The notes: generated by a model from the sequence alone, not told the origin. A DNA stretch of 64,000 bases from Paraconexibacter antarcticus (GCF_024220175.1 NZ_CP098502.1:3476514-3540513), one strand, 5' to 3'. Numbered from the stretch's first letter, positions 8,155 to 16,413 are shown. Numbers and translations are program-made.

Positions 8155-8562
8155 ATGCCGAAGTTCCTGCTCCTCAAGCACTACCGCGGCGGCCCGGAGC
8201 TGCACCACCCGTTCCCGCCGATGGACCGGTGGGCGCCCGAGGACGTCGAGGCGCACATCGCGTTCCAGCACCACGTCATCGCGCTGCTCAAGGAGCGCGG
8301 CGAGTACGTCGGCGCGGAGGCGCTCACGCCCGTCCGCACCTGGGTGCGGTACGGCGGCCCGGACGCCGCGCCGGTCACGACCGACGGTCCGCACCCCGAG
8401 ACGAGCGACCTCGTGGCCGGCTGGTTCATGATCGACGTCGAGTCCCGCGAGCGCGCGATCGAGCTCGCCGCCTACGTGTCCTCGGAACCGGGCCCGGCCG
8501 GGGAGCCGCTCTACGAGTGGATCGACGTGCGGGAGATCATGTCCGGCTCGCCGGCCGGCTGA
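8155..8562 (+). CDS. YCII/DGPF-related protein, module 1
   Basis: A 135-residue protein of the YCII-like alpha/beta (ferredoxin-like) fold, starting MPKFLLLKHYRGGPEL and carrying TTDGPHPETSDLVAGWFMID, which stands where the family has its DGPF motif. AGGAG precedes the ATG. Proteins of this family are regularly encoded beside ECF42 sigma factors; their biochemical role is unclear, and catalysis or ligand binding has been suggested. Here the sigma factor begins just after its stop, so the pair is one operon. It may supply the signal that the sigma factor senses, but that is inference. Confidence 0.85.
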   Translation: MPKFLLLKHYRGGPELHHPFPPMDRWAPEDVEAHIAFQHHVIALLKERGEYVGAEALTPVRTWVRYGGPDAAPVTTDGPHPETSDLVAGWFMIDVESRERAIELAAYVSSEPGPAGEPLYEWIDVREIMSGSPAG

Positions 8563-8585
8563 CGAGCGTGGAGGGCTCCCCCGCC

Positions 8586-9803
8586 GTGACGCCGGACGAG
8601 GGCGCGCTGCGCGTCCTCGTCCCGCGGGTGCTCGCGGGCCTCGTCCGCCGTGGCGAGGACTTCGACACCGCCGAGGACGCGCTGCAGGACGCGCTCGTCG
8701 AGGCGCTCCGCACGTGGCCCGAGCACCCGCCGCGCGACCCGCGGGCCTGGCTCACGACCGTCGCGACGCGGCGCCTCGTCGACGCCCGGCGCAGCGATGC
8801 GGCCCGCCGCCGGCGCGAGGAGGCGGCGGCCGCCGAGCCGGAGCCGGAGCCGGAGCCGGGCGCGGTATCCGACGAGGGCGACGACACCCTCTTCCTGTTG
8901 TTCTGCTGCTGCCACCCCGGCCTCTCCCCCGCGTCGCAGGTCGCGCTCACCCTCCGCGCCGTCGGCGGACTCACGACCCGCGAGATCGCGGACGCCTTCT
9001 ACGTGCCGGAGGCGACGATGGCCCAGCGGATCAGCCGGGCCAAGGCGGCGCTGCGCGGGCGCCCGCTCGACCGGCCCGGTGACCTCGCCGTCGTCCTCCG
9101 GGTCCTCTACCTCGTCTACACGGCGGCGCACCACGGCCCGCCCGACCGGGTCGACCTCGCCGTCGAGGCGATCCGCCTCGCGCGGGCGCTCACGCTGGCC
9201 ACCGACGAGCCGGAGGCCCGCGGCCTGCTCGCGCTCATGCTCCTCGGCCACGCCCGTCTGCCCGCCCGGCTCGACGCCGCCGGCCGGATCGTCCCGCTCG
9301 ACCGGCAGGACCGCGGGCGGTGGGACCCCCGCGAGATCGCCGAGGGCGTCCGCGTCCTGCAGTCGGCGCTGGCGAGGCAGACGGACGACCGGCCGCCGGG
9401 CCGGTACCAGGTGCAGGCGGCGATCGCTGCCCTCCACGCCGACGCGGCGCGGGCCGAGGAGACCGACTGGCCGCAGATCCTCTCCTGGTACGACGAGCTC
9501 GTCGCGCTGACGGACGACCCGGTGCGCGACGACCCCGCAGCGGTCCTCGGGCGCGCGGTCGCGGTCGGCGAGGTGCACGGGCCGGCCGCGGGCCTGCGCG
9601 AGACCGAGCGGCTCCGCGAGGTGCTCGGCGAGCGGCACCGGTGGCACGCGACGCGCGGGCACCTGCACGAGCTCGCGGGTGACCTTCCGGCGGCCGCCGC
9701 CGCGTACGCCGAGGCGGCCCGCCGGGCGACCGACGTGGCCGAGCGCGACCACCTCGTCCGGAGGGCGGCGCAGGCCCGCGCGAACGGTGGTGTCACCTCC
9801 TAG
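8586..9803 (+). CDS. ECF42-type RNA polymerase sigma factor, module 1
   Basis: A 405-residue sigma-70-family protein. Residues 1-180 contain sigma region 2 (DTAEDALQDALVEALRTWP), region 4 ([26 protein letters not shown]) and the group signature LFCCCHPGLSP between them. The C-terminal 220 residues are the TPR-like/DUF6596 extension typical of ECF42. GTG at 8586 is chosen because GGAGGG lies ten bases upstream; a GTG at 8568 would add six residues. ECF42 factors lack a classical anti-sigma factor, and the C-terminal extension is thought to control activity. It should direct RNA polymerase to ECF-type promoters, perhaps including the candidate in front of its own operon. Confidence 0.9.
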   Translation: MTPDEGALRVLVPRVLAGLVRRGEDFDTAEDALQDALVEALRTWPEHPPRDPRAWLTTVATRRLVDARRSDAARRRREEAAAAEPEPEPEPGAVSDEGDDTLFLLFCCCHPGLSPASQVALTLRAVGGLTTREIADAFYVPEATMAQRISRAKAALRGRPLDRPGDLAVVLRVLYLVYTAAHHGPPDRVDLAVEAIRLARALTLATDEPEARGLLALMLLGHARLPARLDAAGRIVPLDRQDRGRWDPREIAEGVRVLQSALARQTDDRPPGRYQVQAAIAALHADAARAEETDWPQILSWYDELVALTDDPVRDDPAAVLGRAVAVGEVHGPAAGLRETERLREVLGERHRWHATRGHLHELAGDLPAAAAAYAEAARRATDVAERDHLVRRAAQARANGGVTS

Positions 9804-9811
9804 CTACGCAA

Positions 9812-9837
9812 GCGTATGTACGCTACCGTACGTAAGC
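9812..9837. promoter_or_regulatory. Palindromic operator candidate upstream of the MpaB-like gene
   Basis: GCGTATGTACGC, a central TA, then CCGTACGTAAGC form a 26-bp dyad agreeing at 9 of 12 paired positions. In addition TACGCAAGCG and TACGTAAGCG recur as direct copies around it. AT-rich palindromes of this size are typical TetR-family operators. No regulator is encoded next to it. Confidence 0.5.
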
Positions 9838-9894
9838 GATCGGGCCTTCGGGAAAGGGAGATGACGTGAGCACCTCATCGAGACGCAGGACTTC

Positions 9895-11052
9895 ATGCGC
9901 GAGCTTGAGGCGGGCACCGCCGGCGACACGGCGGCGGCGCCGGTCGCGGGCAGCCCCGGGGACGCGGCGGCGGTGAAGGGCAAGCAGGGCGGGATGCTCG
10001 CCCTCATCCGGCGCGCGAACCCGAAGCACCTCGAGCCGATGGAGGACCACGGCTGGTTCGGGCCCGACTCGGTCACCCGCCGCGTGTGGGCCTATCCCAC
10101 GGCCATGACGATCGGCTTCAGCCGTTCCGTCGTCGTCGAGGAGCTCGACCCGTTCCTCATCGCGCCGGTCAAGAGCTCGAGCAAGATCTACAGCCAGACG
10201 CGCGTGCGCTACGACCGGACGCTGCGGTACTTCGCGACCTGCCTCTTCGCCGACTCGGGCAAGATCGCCAAGGCGAGCAACGTCCTCACGAAGGTCCACG
10301 CGCGGGCCGCGAGCCCCGACCCGGTGTCCGGCCTCATCTCCGATCCGAACAACCCGGACGAGCAGCTGTGGATCCACATGACCGCCTGGCACTCGATCCT
10401 CTACACGTACGAGGTCTACGGCCCCGGCCGCCTGTCGGAGGCCGAGGAGCGGGAGTACTGGGCCGACTGCGCGACCGCCGCGCACGCCCAGACGATCGAC
10501 CCCGCCCGCGTCCCGCGCAGCCGTGACGAGGTGCGAGAGTACTTCCGCCGCATGCGCCCGCGGCTCGCCGCGTCCGAGGCGACGCAGGAGGCGATGGACC
10601 ACCTGACGCGCATCGACGCGATCTACCCCGTCGCGCCGGCGATCATGGCGCCCGGCTTCTGGCTCTTCGGCAGGCTCTTCCGCGTCGCCGTCATCGCGAC
10701 GCTGCCGCGGTGGCAGCGCGACCTCGCGAACCTCCACCAGGCGCGCGTCCTCGACGTCGCGATCCGCCCGGTCATGAAGGCGCTGCTCCGCATCGCCGAG
10801 ACGTCGCCGCGGATGAAGCTCGCGATCATCGCGATCGCGTCGCCGTCGACCGTCCCGATCGCCGGGCCGATGCTCATGGGCATCAAGCCGCTGAGCGACG
10901 AGGTCCTCACCCCCGAGGAGACCTACCGCCGCCACCGCCTGCCCACCCCGGCCGAGCTGTACGCCGAGCTCGGCCACGACCAGAGCATCGTCGTCTACCC
11001 GCCGTCGTCCCCGGTGCCGCCCGAGGTCGCCGACCTGTACGCGGTGGGCTGA
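9895..11052 (+). CDS. MpaB-type oxygenase (DUF2236) family protein
   Basis: A 385-residue protein with the DUF2236/MpaB/latex-clearing-protein layout: WFGPDSVTRRVWAYPTAMTIGFSRS, the YDRTLRYFATCLFADS region, and DEQLWIHMTAWHSILYTYEVYG, which holds the histidines likely to bind haem b. The family contains haem oxygenases that act on polymeric or terpenoid substrates in actinobacteria and fungi. The start is uncertain. ATG 9895 has only a weak AGGA. A strong AAAGGGAG lies before 9861, where the sequence reads ATGACGTGA. Neither that ATG nor the GTG at 9866 is in frame, so a lost base or an alternative leader is possible. The upstream palindrome suggests repressor control. Confidence 0.85.
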   Translation: MRELEAGTAGDTAAAPVAGSPGDAAAVKGKQGGMLALIRRANPKHLEPMEDHGWFGPDSVTRRVWAYPTAMTIGFSRSVVVEELDPFLIAPVKSSSKIYSQTRVRYDRTLRYFATCLFADSGKIAKASNVLTKVHARAASPDPVSGLISDPNNPDEQLWIHMTAWHSILYTYEVYGPGRLSEAEEREYWADCATAAHAQTIDPARVPRSRDEVREYFRRMRPRLAASEATQEAMDHLTRIDAIYPVAPAIMAPGFWLFGRLFRVAVIATLPRWQRDLANLHQARVLDVAIRPVMKALLRIAETSPRMKLAIIAIASPSTVPIAGPMLMGIKPLSDEVLTPEETYRRHRLPTPAELYAELGHDQSIVVYPPSSPVPPEVADLYAVG

Positions 11053-11060
11053 GCGGCCGC

Positions 11061-11085
11061 GGCCGGGGGGCCCTCGGCCCCGGCC
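11061..11085 (+). terminator. GC-rich hairpin after the MpaB-like gene
   Basis: GGCCGGGG (11061-11068) pairs with CCCCGGCC (11078-11085); the bases between can pair further. It lies nine bases after the TGA stop and before the DsrE-like gene. Confidence 0.5.
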
Positions 11086-11151
11086 TTGCATCCACCGGCG
11101 TATCGGGCGAGGCTTGCCCTGGCATCCGCAATCGCTTCAGGGGGATCGGCA

Positions 11152-11517
11152 ATGAGCAGCAAGGTCGTCATCAACCTCGCCACCGGCCTCGAGGACGCCG
11201 AGCGCGTGACCGTCGCGTTCCTCGTCGGCGGCGCCGCCGCGGCGAAGGGCCGGCCGGTGGCGATGTTCCTCACCAAGGAGGCGGTGCGGCTCGCGCTCCC
11301 CGGGCACGCGGACGCTGTCGCGTGCGACGGCTGCCCGCCGCTGGCGAGGATCTTCCAGCAGTACGCCGACGCCGGCGGCGAGCTCCTCGTCTGCCCGATC
11401 TGCTTCAACTCGCGGAAGCTCGCCGAGGGTGACCTCGTCGCGAACGCGAGGCTCGCCGGCGCCACCCCGCTGTGGGAGTGGATCGGCGACGAGGCAGCGA
11501 GCGTCTTCAGCTACTGA
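11152..11517 (+). CDS. DsrE-family protein
   Basis: A 121-residue protein starting MSSKVVINLATGLEDAERVTV, with the DsrE/DsrF Rossmann-like layout: nucleotide-like strand, FLVGGAAAAKGRPVAMFLTKEAV, and a C-terminal Cys cluster VCPICFNSRKL. Two more cysteines occur in VACDGCPP. The family carries sulfur as persulfide on conserved cysteines or acts as a small redox relay. ATG 11152 follows GGGGGAT. It stands alone between the MpaB-like gene and a minus-strand small gene, so its partner is not obvious. Cysteine number and spacing fit a DsrE-like sulfur carrier better than a peroxiredoxin. Confidence 0.8.
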   Translation: MSSKVVINLATGLEDAERVTVAFLVGGAAAAKGRPVAMFLTKEAVRLALPGHADAVACDGCPPLARIFQQYADAGGELLVCPICFNSRKLAEGDLVANARLAGATPLWEWIGDEAASVFSY

Positions 11518-11532
11518 GGACGTGCCGCGCGA

Positions 11533-11745
11533 TCAGCGGCCGATGGCGACCCGGGCCGGCCAGCCCGTCACGGCGACCGTCGTCCACTCACCGCGGATGA
11601 GGGTCCGCGGCGAGAGGCCGAGCCAGCCGAGCCAGGTGTGGCGCACGTCCTGGATGACGGCGCCGCGACCGGAGGCGTCCGCGACCACGTCACCGGAGCG
11701 CAGCGCGCTGGCGGCGATCGGAACGAGGACGAGCAGACGGGTCAT
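11533..11745 (-). CDS. Small hypothetical protein
   Basis: A possible 70-residue protein starting MTRLLVLVPIAASALRSGDVV, with a weakly hydrophobic N-terminus and a Trp-containing middle (TWLGWLGLSPRTLIRGEWTTV) that looks like beta strands of a small barrel. An upstream in-frame start would add 13 residues. I recognise no family. It sits between a plus-strand and a minus-strand gene and fills an otherwise empty gap, which supports coding only modestly. Confidence 0.45.
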   Translation of the reverse strand: MTRLLVLVPIAASALRSGDVVADASGRGAVIQDVRHTWLGWLGLSPRTLIRGEWTTVAVTGWPARVAIGR

Positions 11746-11797
11746 GTAATGGACGGTACGAGCGGATCCTGAAGACCGGATCAAGAGGGGGCGGTCG

Positions 11798-12403
11798 TCA
11801 GGGACCGCTCAGCGCCAGGCGCTCGAGCGGCTCGTAGCGCGCGCCCTCCGGCCGCAGGAACGAGCGGTAGACGATCAGCGCATCGACGGTGAACGCCGCC
11901 GCCGGCGTCGGGTCGAGCGGCCCGGACGGGTCCGCCCGCGCCCGGGCCGGCAGGCGGGCGACGGTGAGGTGCGGGCGGAAGGCACGGCCGTCGGGAGCCC
12001 ACAGCCCGGCGGCGGTCAGCCCGGCGGCGACCGCGCGCTGCAGCGCTGCGAGCGCGCCGTCGGGGTCCCCCACCTCGACGGCGAGCACCCGTGGATGCCG
12101 GGGCGGAAGCCACACCGGCGCGGCGAGCTCGAGGCCGATCGCCCCGCCTCCCCCGGCCGCCGTCCACTCGGCGACCGAGCCCGCGACCGCCGCGGACACC
12201 GGCCCGACGTCGGCCGCCGGGCGCGCGCCCAGGAAGGCCAGGGTCAGGTGGATCGACGACGCCGCGAGGACCCGCAGCCCGCCGCCCCGCGTGCGCTGTG
12301 ACCGGCCCCAGGCGGTGAGCTGCGCGGCGACCGGAGCGGACGGATCGGCCGCGACGAAGAGGCGGTGGCTCCCCGTGGCGGCGTGGCGCCGGTGCGGGCT
12401 CAC
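11798..12403 (-). CDS. thpR: RNA 2',3'-cyclic phosphodiesterase (2'-5' RNA ligase family)
   Basis: A 201-residue member of the 2H phosphoesterase superfamily with both HxTx motifs: HLTLAF near residue 52 and HLTVAR near 147. These supply the two histidine-threonine pairs that hydrolyse 2',3'-cyclic phosphate ends of RNA. The N-terminal strand reads SHRLFVAADPSAPVAAQL. GTG at 12403 is the start that best fits family length. The frameshifted PNPOx-like gene lies 35 nt upstream on the same strand. The usual role is RNA end processing in the cytoplasm; the in vivo target is unknown. Confidence 0.88.
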   Translation of the reverse strand: MSPHRRHAATGSHRLFVAADPSAPVAAQLTAWGRSQRTRGGGLRVLAASSIHLTLAFLGARPAADVGPVSAAVAGSVAEWTAAGGGGAIGLELAAPVWLPPRHPRVLAVEVGDPDGALAALQRAVAAGLTAAGLWAPDGRAFRPHLTVARLPARARADPSGPLDPTPAAAFTVDALIVYRSFLRPEGARYEPLERLALSGP

Positions 12404-12437
12404 GGCGGGGTCCGGCTCCGCGGCGGCGGCACGGCCC

Positions 12438-12990
12438 TCAACCCCCGGGCGGCATCGAGTAGGTGAACATCCGCTCGGCCTCGATCCGCGCGTAGACCGG
12501 GCCCGAGTCGAGGAAGTCCTCCCACTCCGGCCCGTACCGCGGGACGTAGATGTCGAGCAGGGCACGCGAACTCCCGCGGGGACCTGACGTCGACCGGGAC
12601 CGCGCGGCCGTGGACGGTGATGGCGAGCTCCTCGCCGGGCAGGTACGTCGCGCTCACCGCGGGGCGCGCGCCGAGGTGGCGGAAGCGGGCCGAGTGCGGC
12701 GCCGAGCCGAAGTGGAAGGCCCCGCGGAGGAAGATGCCGTCGACCGGGCCGATGCGCGGCTCGCCCGTCGCCGTCACGGTCGCCAGCGCGAGCAGGCACA
12801 TGCCCTGCAGCCGCACGCTCACCTGCGCGGCGGTCAGCCTGCGCTCTGGGGTGCGGATGCTCAGCAGGTGCTCGCCCGCAGCGGCGTAGCTGCGGTCGAT
12901 GAGCGCCTGGAGCGCCGCGAGGTCGTCCGCCGTCTCGTGCACCTCACGATTGAACCACCCCCGGCGGAGGGCCTGGAGATCTGCTCTCAT
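12438..12990 (-). pseudogene. Frameshifted PNPOx-like (pyridoxamine 5'-phosphate oxidase family) gene
   Basis: Reading from ATG 12990 (GAGG four bases upstream) gives [20 protein letters not shown] and then a split-barrel flavin-binding type core: [58 protein letters not shown]. The expected C-terminus [19 protein letters not shown] and RIEAERMFTYSMPPGG then continues in a different frame and ends at TGA 12440-12438. The shift is close to 12560-12570, where one extra base (for example the T in TTCGCGTGCC) restores the frame. Either the gene is a recent pseudogene or the assembly has a one-base error. If intact, the product would be about 183 residues. It diverges from the second YCII gene. 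Confidence 0.75.
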
Positions 12991-13019
12991 CCGCCTCACC
13001 CGAGAAATTTCCGGCGAGG

Positions 13020-13047
13020 TGTCGATCACGCCGCTCCCCGTTCGTCT
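13020..13047 (+). promoter_or_regulatory. Candidate ECF-type promoter of YCII-ECF42 module 2
   Basis: TGTCGA (13020-13025), 17 nt, then CGTCT (13043-13047), 31 nt before the YCII start codon. The CGTC at -10 is characteristic of many ECF sigma factors. It matches the element before module 1 in sequence of the first hexamer and in spacing. Confidence 0.5.
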
Positions 13048-13078
13048 CTGAGGCGACCAACCACCGAGGAGGCCTCGA

Positions 13079-13435
13079 ATGAAGTACATGCTGTTGATCC
13101 ACCAGGGCACCACCCCGCTCCCCGGCAGCCCCGAGTGGAACGCCCTCACCCCCGAGCAGCAGGGCGGCGTGCTGGCGGCGTACCAGGCGCTGAACGAGAC
13201 GCCGGGGGTGACGCCGGGCGTCCGGATGCAGCCGCCGGAGATGGCGACGACCGTCCGCGTGCAGGACGGCTCGACGCTCGTGACGGACGGCCCGTTCGCC
13301 GAGCTGAAGGAGGCGATCGGCGGCTACTGCTTCTTCGAGGCGGACGACCTCGACGCGGCCATCGAGCTCGCGGCGCGCATCCCGGCGGCGAGCATGGGCG
13401 GCGCGATCGAGGTCCGTCCGCTCGCGGAGCGGTGA
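13079..13435 (+). CDS. YCII/DGPF-family protein, module 2
   Basis: A 118-residue protein starting [17 protein letters not shown], with the diagnostic DGPF in [18 protein letters not shown] and the family C-terminus [24 protein letters not shown] lies before the ATG. It is closer to the canonical DGPF type than the copy at 8155. Its TGA overlaps the GTG of the downstream sigma factor, so the two are coupled. YCII-family proteins have a ferredoxin-like fold with a conserved His/Asp site; a catalytic role is suspected but not established. Confidence 0.9.
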   Translation: MKYMLLIHQGTTPLPGSPEWNALTPEQQGGVLAAYQALNETPGVTPGVRMQPPEMATTVRVQDGSTLVTDGPFAELKEAIGGYCFFEADDLDAAIELAARIPAASMGGAIEVRPLAER

Positions 13436-14622
13436 CGGAGCTCGAGCAGACCTTCCGCGAGCAGTGGGGCCGCGTGCTCGCGGCCCTCATCGGCTTCCTC
13501 GGCGACTTCGACCTCGCCGAGGAGGCCACGCAGGAGGCGTTCGCGATCGCCGCCGAGCGCTGGCCGCGTGAGGGCGTCCCCGCCGCCCCGGGGCCGTGGC
13601 TCGTGGCCACCGCGCGCAACCGGGCGATCGACCGCCTGCGGCGCGAGCGGACGCTCGCGGCGAAGACGAAGCTGCTCGACGTCCCCGAGGCCGTGGAGGA
13701 CGACGTGGACCCGTTCGACGAGACGCGGTTCGGCGACGAGCGGCTCGAGCTGCTCTTCACCTGCTGCCACCCGGCCCTCGACCGGCCGGCGCAGGTCGCG
13801 CTGACGCTCCGGACGCTCGGCGGGCTGACGACACCCGAGATCGCCCGCGCGTTCCTCGTCCCCGAGGCGACGATGGCCCAGCGGCTCGTCCGCGCGAAGC
13901 GGAAGATCAAGGCGGCCGGCATTCCGTTCCGCGTCCCGCCCGCGCACCTGCTGCCCGACCGGCTCGCGACGGTGCTCGCGGTCGTCTACCTCATCTTCAA
14001 CGAGGGCTACGGGGGCCGCGCCGACCTCACCGGTGAGGCGCTCGCCCTCGGCCGCGCGCTCGCGGAGCTCATGCCCGACGAGTCGGAGGTCCACGGACTG
14101 CTGGCGCTCATGCTCCTGCACCACGCGCGGCGGGACGCCCGGTTCGACGGCGCGGACCTCGTCCTCCTCGCCGATCAGGACCCGGGGCGCTGGGACGCCG
14201 CGGGCATCGCCGCGGGCCGGACGGCGCTCGACCGGGCGCTCGCCCTCCGCGGCCGCGGCCCCTACGTCCTCCAGGCCGCCATCGCCTCCCTCCACGCGCA
14301 GACGCCACGCGACTGGCCGCAGATCGCCGCGCTCTACGGCGAGCTCGCCCGCGTCACGGCCTCGCCCGTCGTCGAGCTGAGCCGCGCCGTGGCGGTCGCG
14401 GAGGCCGAAGGCCCCGCCGCCGGCCTCGCGATCGCCGACGGGCTCGGGCTCGAGGCGTACCACTATCTCCACGCTACGCGGGGTGAGCTGCTGGCCCGCC
14501 TCGGGCGCACGACCGAGGCGCGCGACGCGTACGTCCGCGCGCTGGAGCTCGCGCACGACGACGCCGAGCGCCGCCATCTGGAGCGGCGCCTGGCGGCCGT
14601 CGGCGCGGAGACCGGCCGCTGA
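13432..14622 (+). CDS. ECF42-type RNA polymerase sigma factor, module 2
   Basis: A 396-residue sigma factor. Region 2 is [20 protein letters not shown], the group signature is [11 protein letters not shown], region 4 is [29 protein letters not shown], and the long C-terminal extension (about residues 185-396) is alpha-helical and TPR-like, with NEGYGG and [19 protein letters not shown] at 13432 overlaps the YCII stop as GTGA. It is similar in plan to the factor at 8586 but not a recent duplicate. Activity is probably set by the C-terminal extension rather than by an anti-sigma partner, as known for ECF42. A small GACCC/GGGTC hairpin surrounds its stop. Confidence 0.92.
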   Translation: MTELEQTFREQWGRVLAALIGFLGDFDLAEEATQEAFAIAAERWPREGVPAAPGPWLVATARNRAIDRLRRERTLAAKTKLLDVPEAVEDDVDPFDETRFGDERLELLFTCCHPALDRPAQVALTLRTLGGLTTPEIARAFLVPEATMAQRLVRAKRKIKAAGIPFRVPPAHLLPDRLATVLAVVYLIFNEGYGGRADLTGEALALGRALAELMPDESEVHGLLALMLLHHARRDARFDGADLVLLADQDPGRWDAAGIAAGRTALDRALALRGRGPYVLQAAIASLHAQTPRDWPQIAALYGELARVTASPVVELSRAVAVAEAEGPAAGLAIADGLGLEAYHYLHATRGELLARLGRTTEARDAYVRALELAHDDAERRHLERRLAAVGAETGR

Positions 14623-14631
14623 CCCGGCGGG

Positions 14632-15450
14632 TCAGGCGGGGAGCGCCTCGGCTTCGGGCGGCGTCTGGTCGACGCGCGTGATGCTGAGGTAGACGACGAG
14701 CGCGAGGATCGTCCCGAGGAAGATGTAGCTCGTCGTGTTCGTCCCCAGCGCGAGGCCGCCGTCGGCCTTGGCCTGGGACATGTAGTCGCCGATCGACGCG
14801 CCGAGCGGCCGGGTCAGGACGTACGCGGCCCAGAAGGCGAAGATCGCGTTGAGGCCGAACTTCAGGTGCGCGACGGTGATGACCGCGATCGAGCCGCCGA
14901 AGAGGATGATCGACTTCCAGTACCCCAGGCCGCTCGTCTCGGCGATGTAGTCGCCGGCGGCGGTGCCCAGCGCGAAGGTGAACAGGACGGTCACCCAGTA
15001 GAAGACCTCGCGGCGGAGGGTGACGATCGAGTGGATCGACAGCGTCCGCTCCACGCCGTACCAGATCGCGAAGCTCGCGATCGTGGCGATCGAGAAGATG
15101 ATCGTCGTCGTATGCAGCGCGACCCCGTGGTTGTCGACGAGGTTGTCGGTGATGAGCGTGCCGACGACGCTGATGAGGACGATCCCGGCCCAGTAGAAGA
15201 GCGGGATGTACTTGTTGAAGGCGAAGACGAAGACGAGGACGGCGACGAGGATCGCGCCCGTGTAATACGCAAGCGTCGCGTCGCTGAGGTTGTACCTGCT
15301 TGAGAGGTTGTCCGCCCCCGTCTCGCCGACCGTCGTGCAGAGGATCTTGATGATCCAGAAGTAGATCGTCACCTCGGGAACCTTGTTCAGCACGTTGCGG
15401 CCGAACAGGCCGGTTCCCGTGGCAGGCGTCGTGCGCGTGGCAGTGCTCAT
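14632..15450 (-). CDS. COG4705-like multi-pass membrane protein
   Basis: A 272-residue polytopic membrane protein with about seven or eight hydrophobic helices, among them YTGAILVAVLVFVFAF, YWAGIVLISVVGTLITDNL, IIFSIATIASFAIWYGV and TILALVVYLSIT. Small polar repeats such as KVPEVTIYFWIIKILCTTVGE and TAAGDYIAETSGLGYW are the conserved motifs of the COG4705 membrane-anchored family, often annotated as a manganese or hypothetical transporter-like protein. The substrate is not known. ATG 15450 is chosen from family length. It stands alone between a convergent sigma gene and a hydrolase on the same strand. Confidence 0.8.
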   Translation of the reverse strand: MSTATRTTPATGTGLFGRNVLNKVPEVTIYFWIIKILCTTVGETGADNLSSRYNLSDATLAYYTGAILVAVLVFVFAFNKYIPLFYWAGIVLISVVGTLITDNLVDNHGVALHTTTIIFSIATIASFAIWYGVERTLSIHSIVTLRREVFYWVTVLFTFALGTAAGDYIAETSGLGYWKSIILFGGSIAVITVAHLKFGLNAIFAFWAAYVLTRPLGASIGDYMSQAKADGGLALGTNTTSYIFLGTILALVVYLSITRVDQTPPEAEALPA

Positions 15451-15497
15451 GCGCCGCAGGCTGCCAGCGCCCGCCTGACGGTTTCCTGAGTGCGACG

Positions 15498-16298
15498 CTA
15501 TGCCGCGGTGAAGCCGCCGATGAGCTCCGCGGTCTCGAGCGGGACGTCGAGCTGCGGGCAGTGCCCGACGCCGTCGAGGACGACCCAGTCCGCGTGCGGC
15601 ACCCACTCCTCGCGGAAGCGGGCGGCCGCCGACGGCCAGGCGAGGAGCTTGTCCTCCGTCCCCCACACGACGCGGACCGGGCAGCGCACGGCCTCGGCGT
15701 CGACGTGCCACCCGGTCTCGCTCGCGAAGGCGACGAGCGGCCCGACGGCCTCGCAGGCGGCGACCCCGCGCATCTGGTGGGCGAGCAGCGCGGCCGGGAT
15801 GTGCTCCCAACGCTCGGCGGTGAAGGTCGTCGCGCGGCGGCGGCCCTCGGGCGTGGCGACGATCTCCTCCGCCCGCGGCGCGGCGAGCCTCAGCAGGTCC
15901 TGCATCGTCGTGAAGTGCGCGAGCGTCGCGCCGACCGTGCCGTCCCCCTTCGCCCACCCGCCCGCGGGCGCGAGCGCGACGACCGACCGGGCCCGGCCGC
16001 GAGCCGCGAGGGCGAAGGCGAGGTAGCCGCCGAGCGAGTTGCCGACGATGTGCGCGGTGTCGAAGCCGGCGTCGTCCATCGCCGCCTCGACCGCGTCGAC
16101 GAGCGCGACGTCGAGCGGCCCCGCCCCGAGCAGCGGCCCGCCCGCGTGCCCGGCGAGCGTCGGCGCGAGGACGTCGTGCCGGCGCTCGAGCGCCGGCAGG
16201 ACGAGCTCCCACGTGCGCCACGTGTCGGTGAAGCCGTGCAGGCAGACGAGCGGGCTGCCGGCGCCGCCGCGGTGGGCCGGGGTGAAGGTCGTGTCCAC
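15498..16298 (-). CDS. Alpha/beta-fold hydrolase
   Basis: A 266-residue cytoplasmic hydrolase. The oxyanion strand is LVCLHGFTDTW, the nucleophile elbow is HIVGNSLGGYLAF with Ser, the acid residue is in VVWGTEDKLL and the histidine in GVGHCPQLD. The start is set at GTG 16298 (VDTTFTPAHRGG), the last start before the conserved strand; an upstream in-frame ATG would add a basic, unconserved stretch. The lid region contains HQMRGVAACEAV. No substrate can be assigned; such enzymes include esterases, haloperoxidase-like and C-C hydrolases. It diverges from the membrane protein at 16414. Confidence 0.85.
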   Translation of the reverse strand: MDTTFTPAHRGGAGSPLVCLHGFTDTWRTWELVLPALERRHDVLAPTLAGHAGGPLLGAGPLDVALVDAVEAAMDDAGFDTAHIVGNSLGGYLAFALAARGRARSVVALAPAGGWAKGDGTVGATLAHFTTMQDLLRLAAPRAEEIVATPEGRRRATTFTAERWEHIPAALLAHQMRGVAACEAVGPLVAFASETGWHVDAEAVRCPVRVVWGTEDKLLAWPSAAARFREEWVPHADWVVLDGVGHCPQLDVPLETAELIGGFTAA

Positions 16299-16400
16299 GC
16301 GCGCAAGGCTACGGCGCGCGACCGAGGACGGCGTGGCGCGGTTCCTGAACAAGCCATGACGGTTCCCTGAATGCTCACCGGCGGCGGGCGCCGCCGTGCG

Positions 16401-16406
16401 TAGATT
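16401..16406 (+). promoter_or_regulatory. -10 hexamer close to a start codon (leaderless candidate)
   Basis: TAGATT followed by seven bases and ATG at 16414. This is the spacing expected if transcription starts at or next to the initiation codon. No clear -35 was found. Confidence 0.5.
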
Positions 16407-16413
16407 GCCTCGC

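Noticed and set aside
5078..8431. An 1117-codon plus-strand open frame opposite the phosphoesterase
   Set aside because: It is an antisense shadow; the minus strand carries recognisable propeller and phosphoesterase motifs and a good ribosome site.
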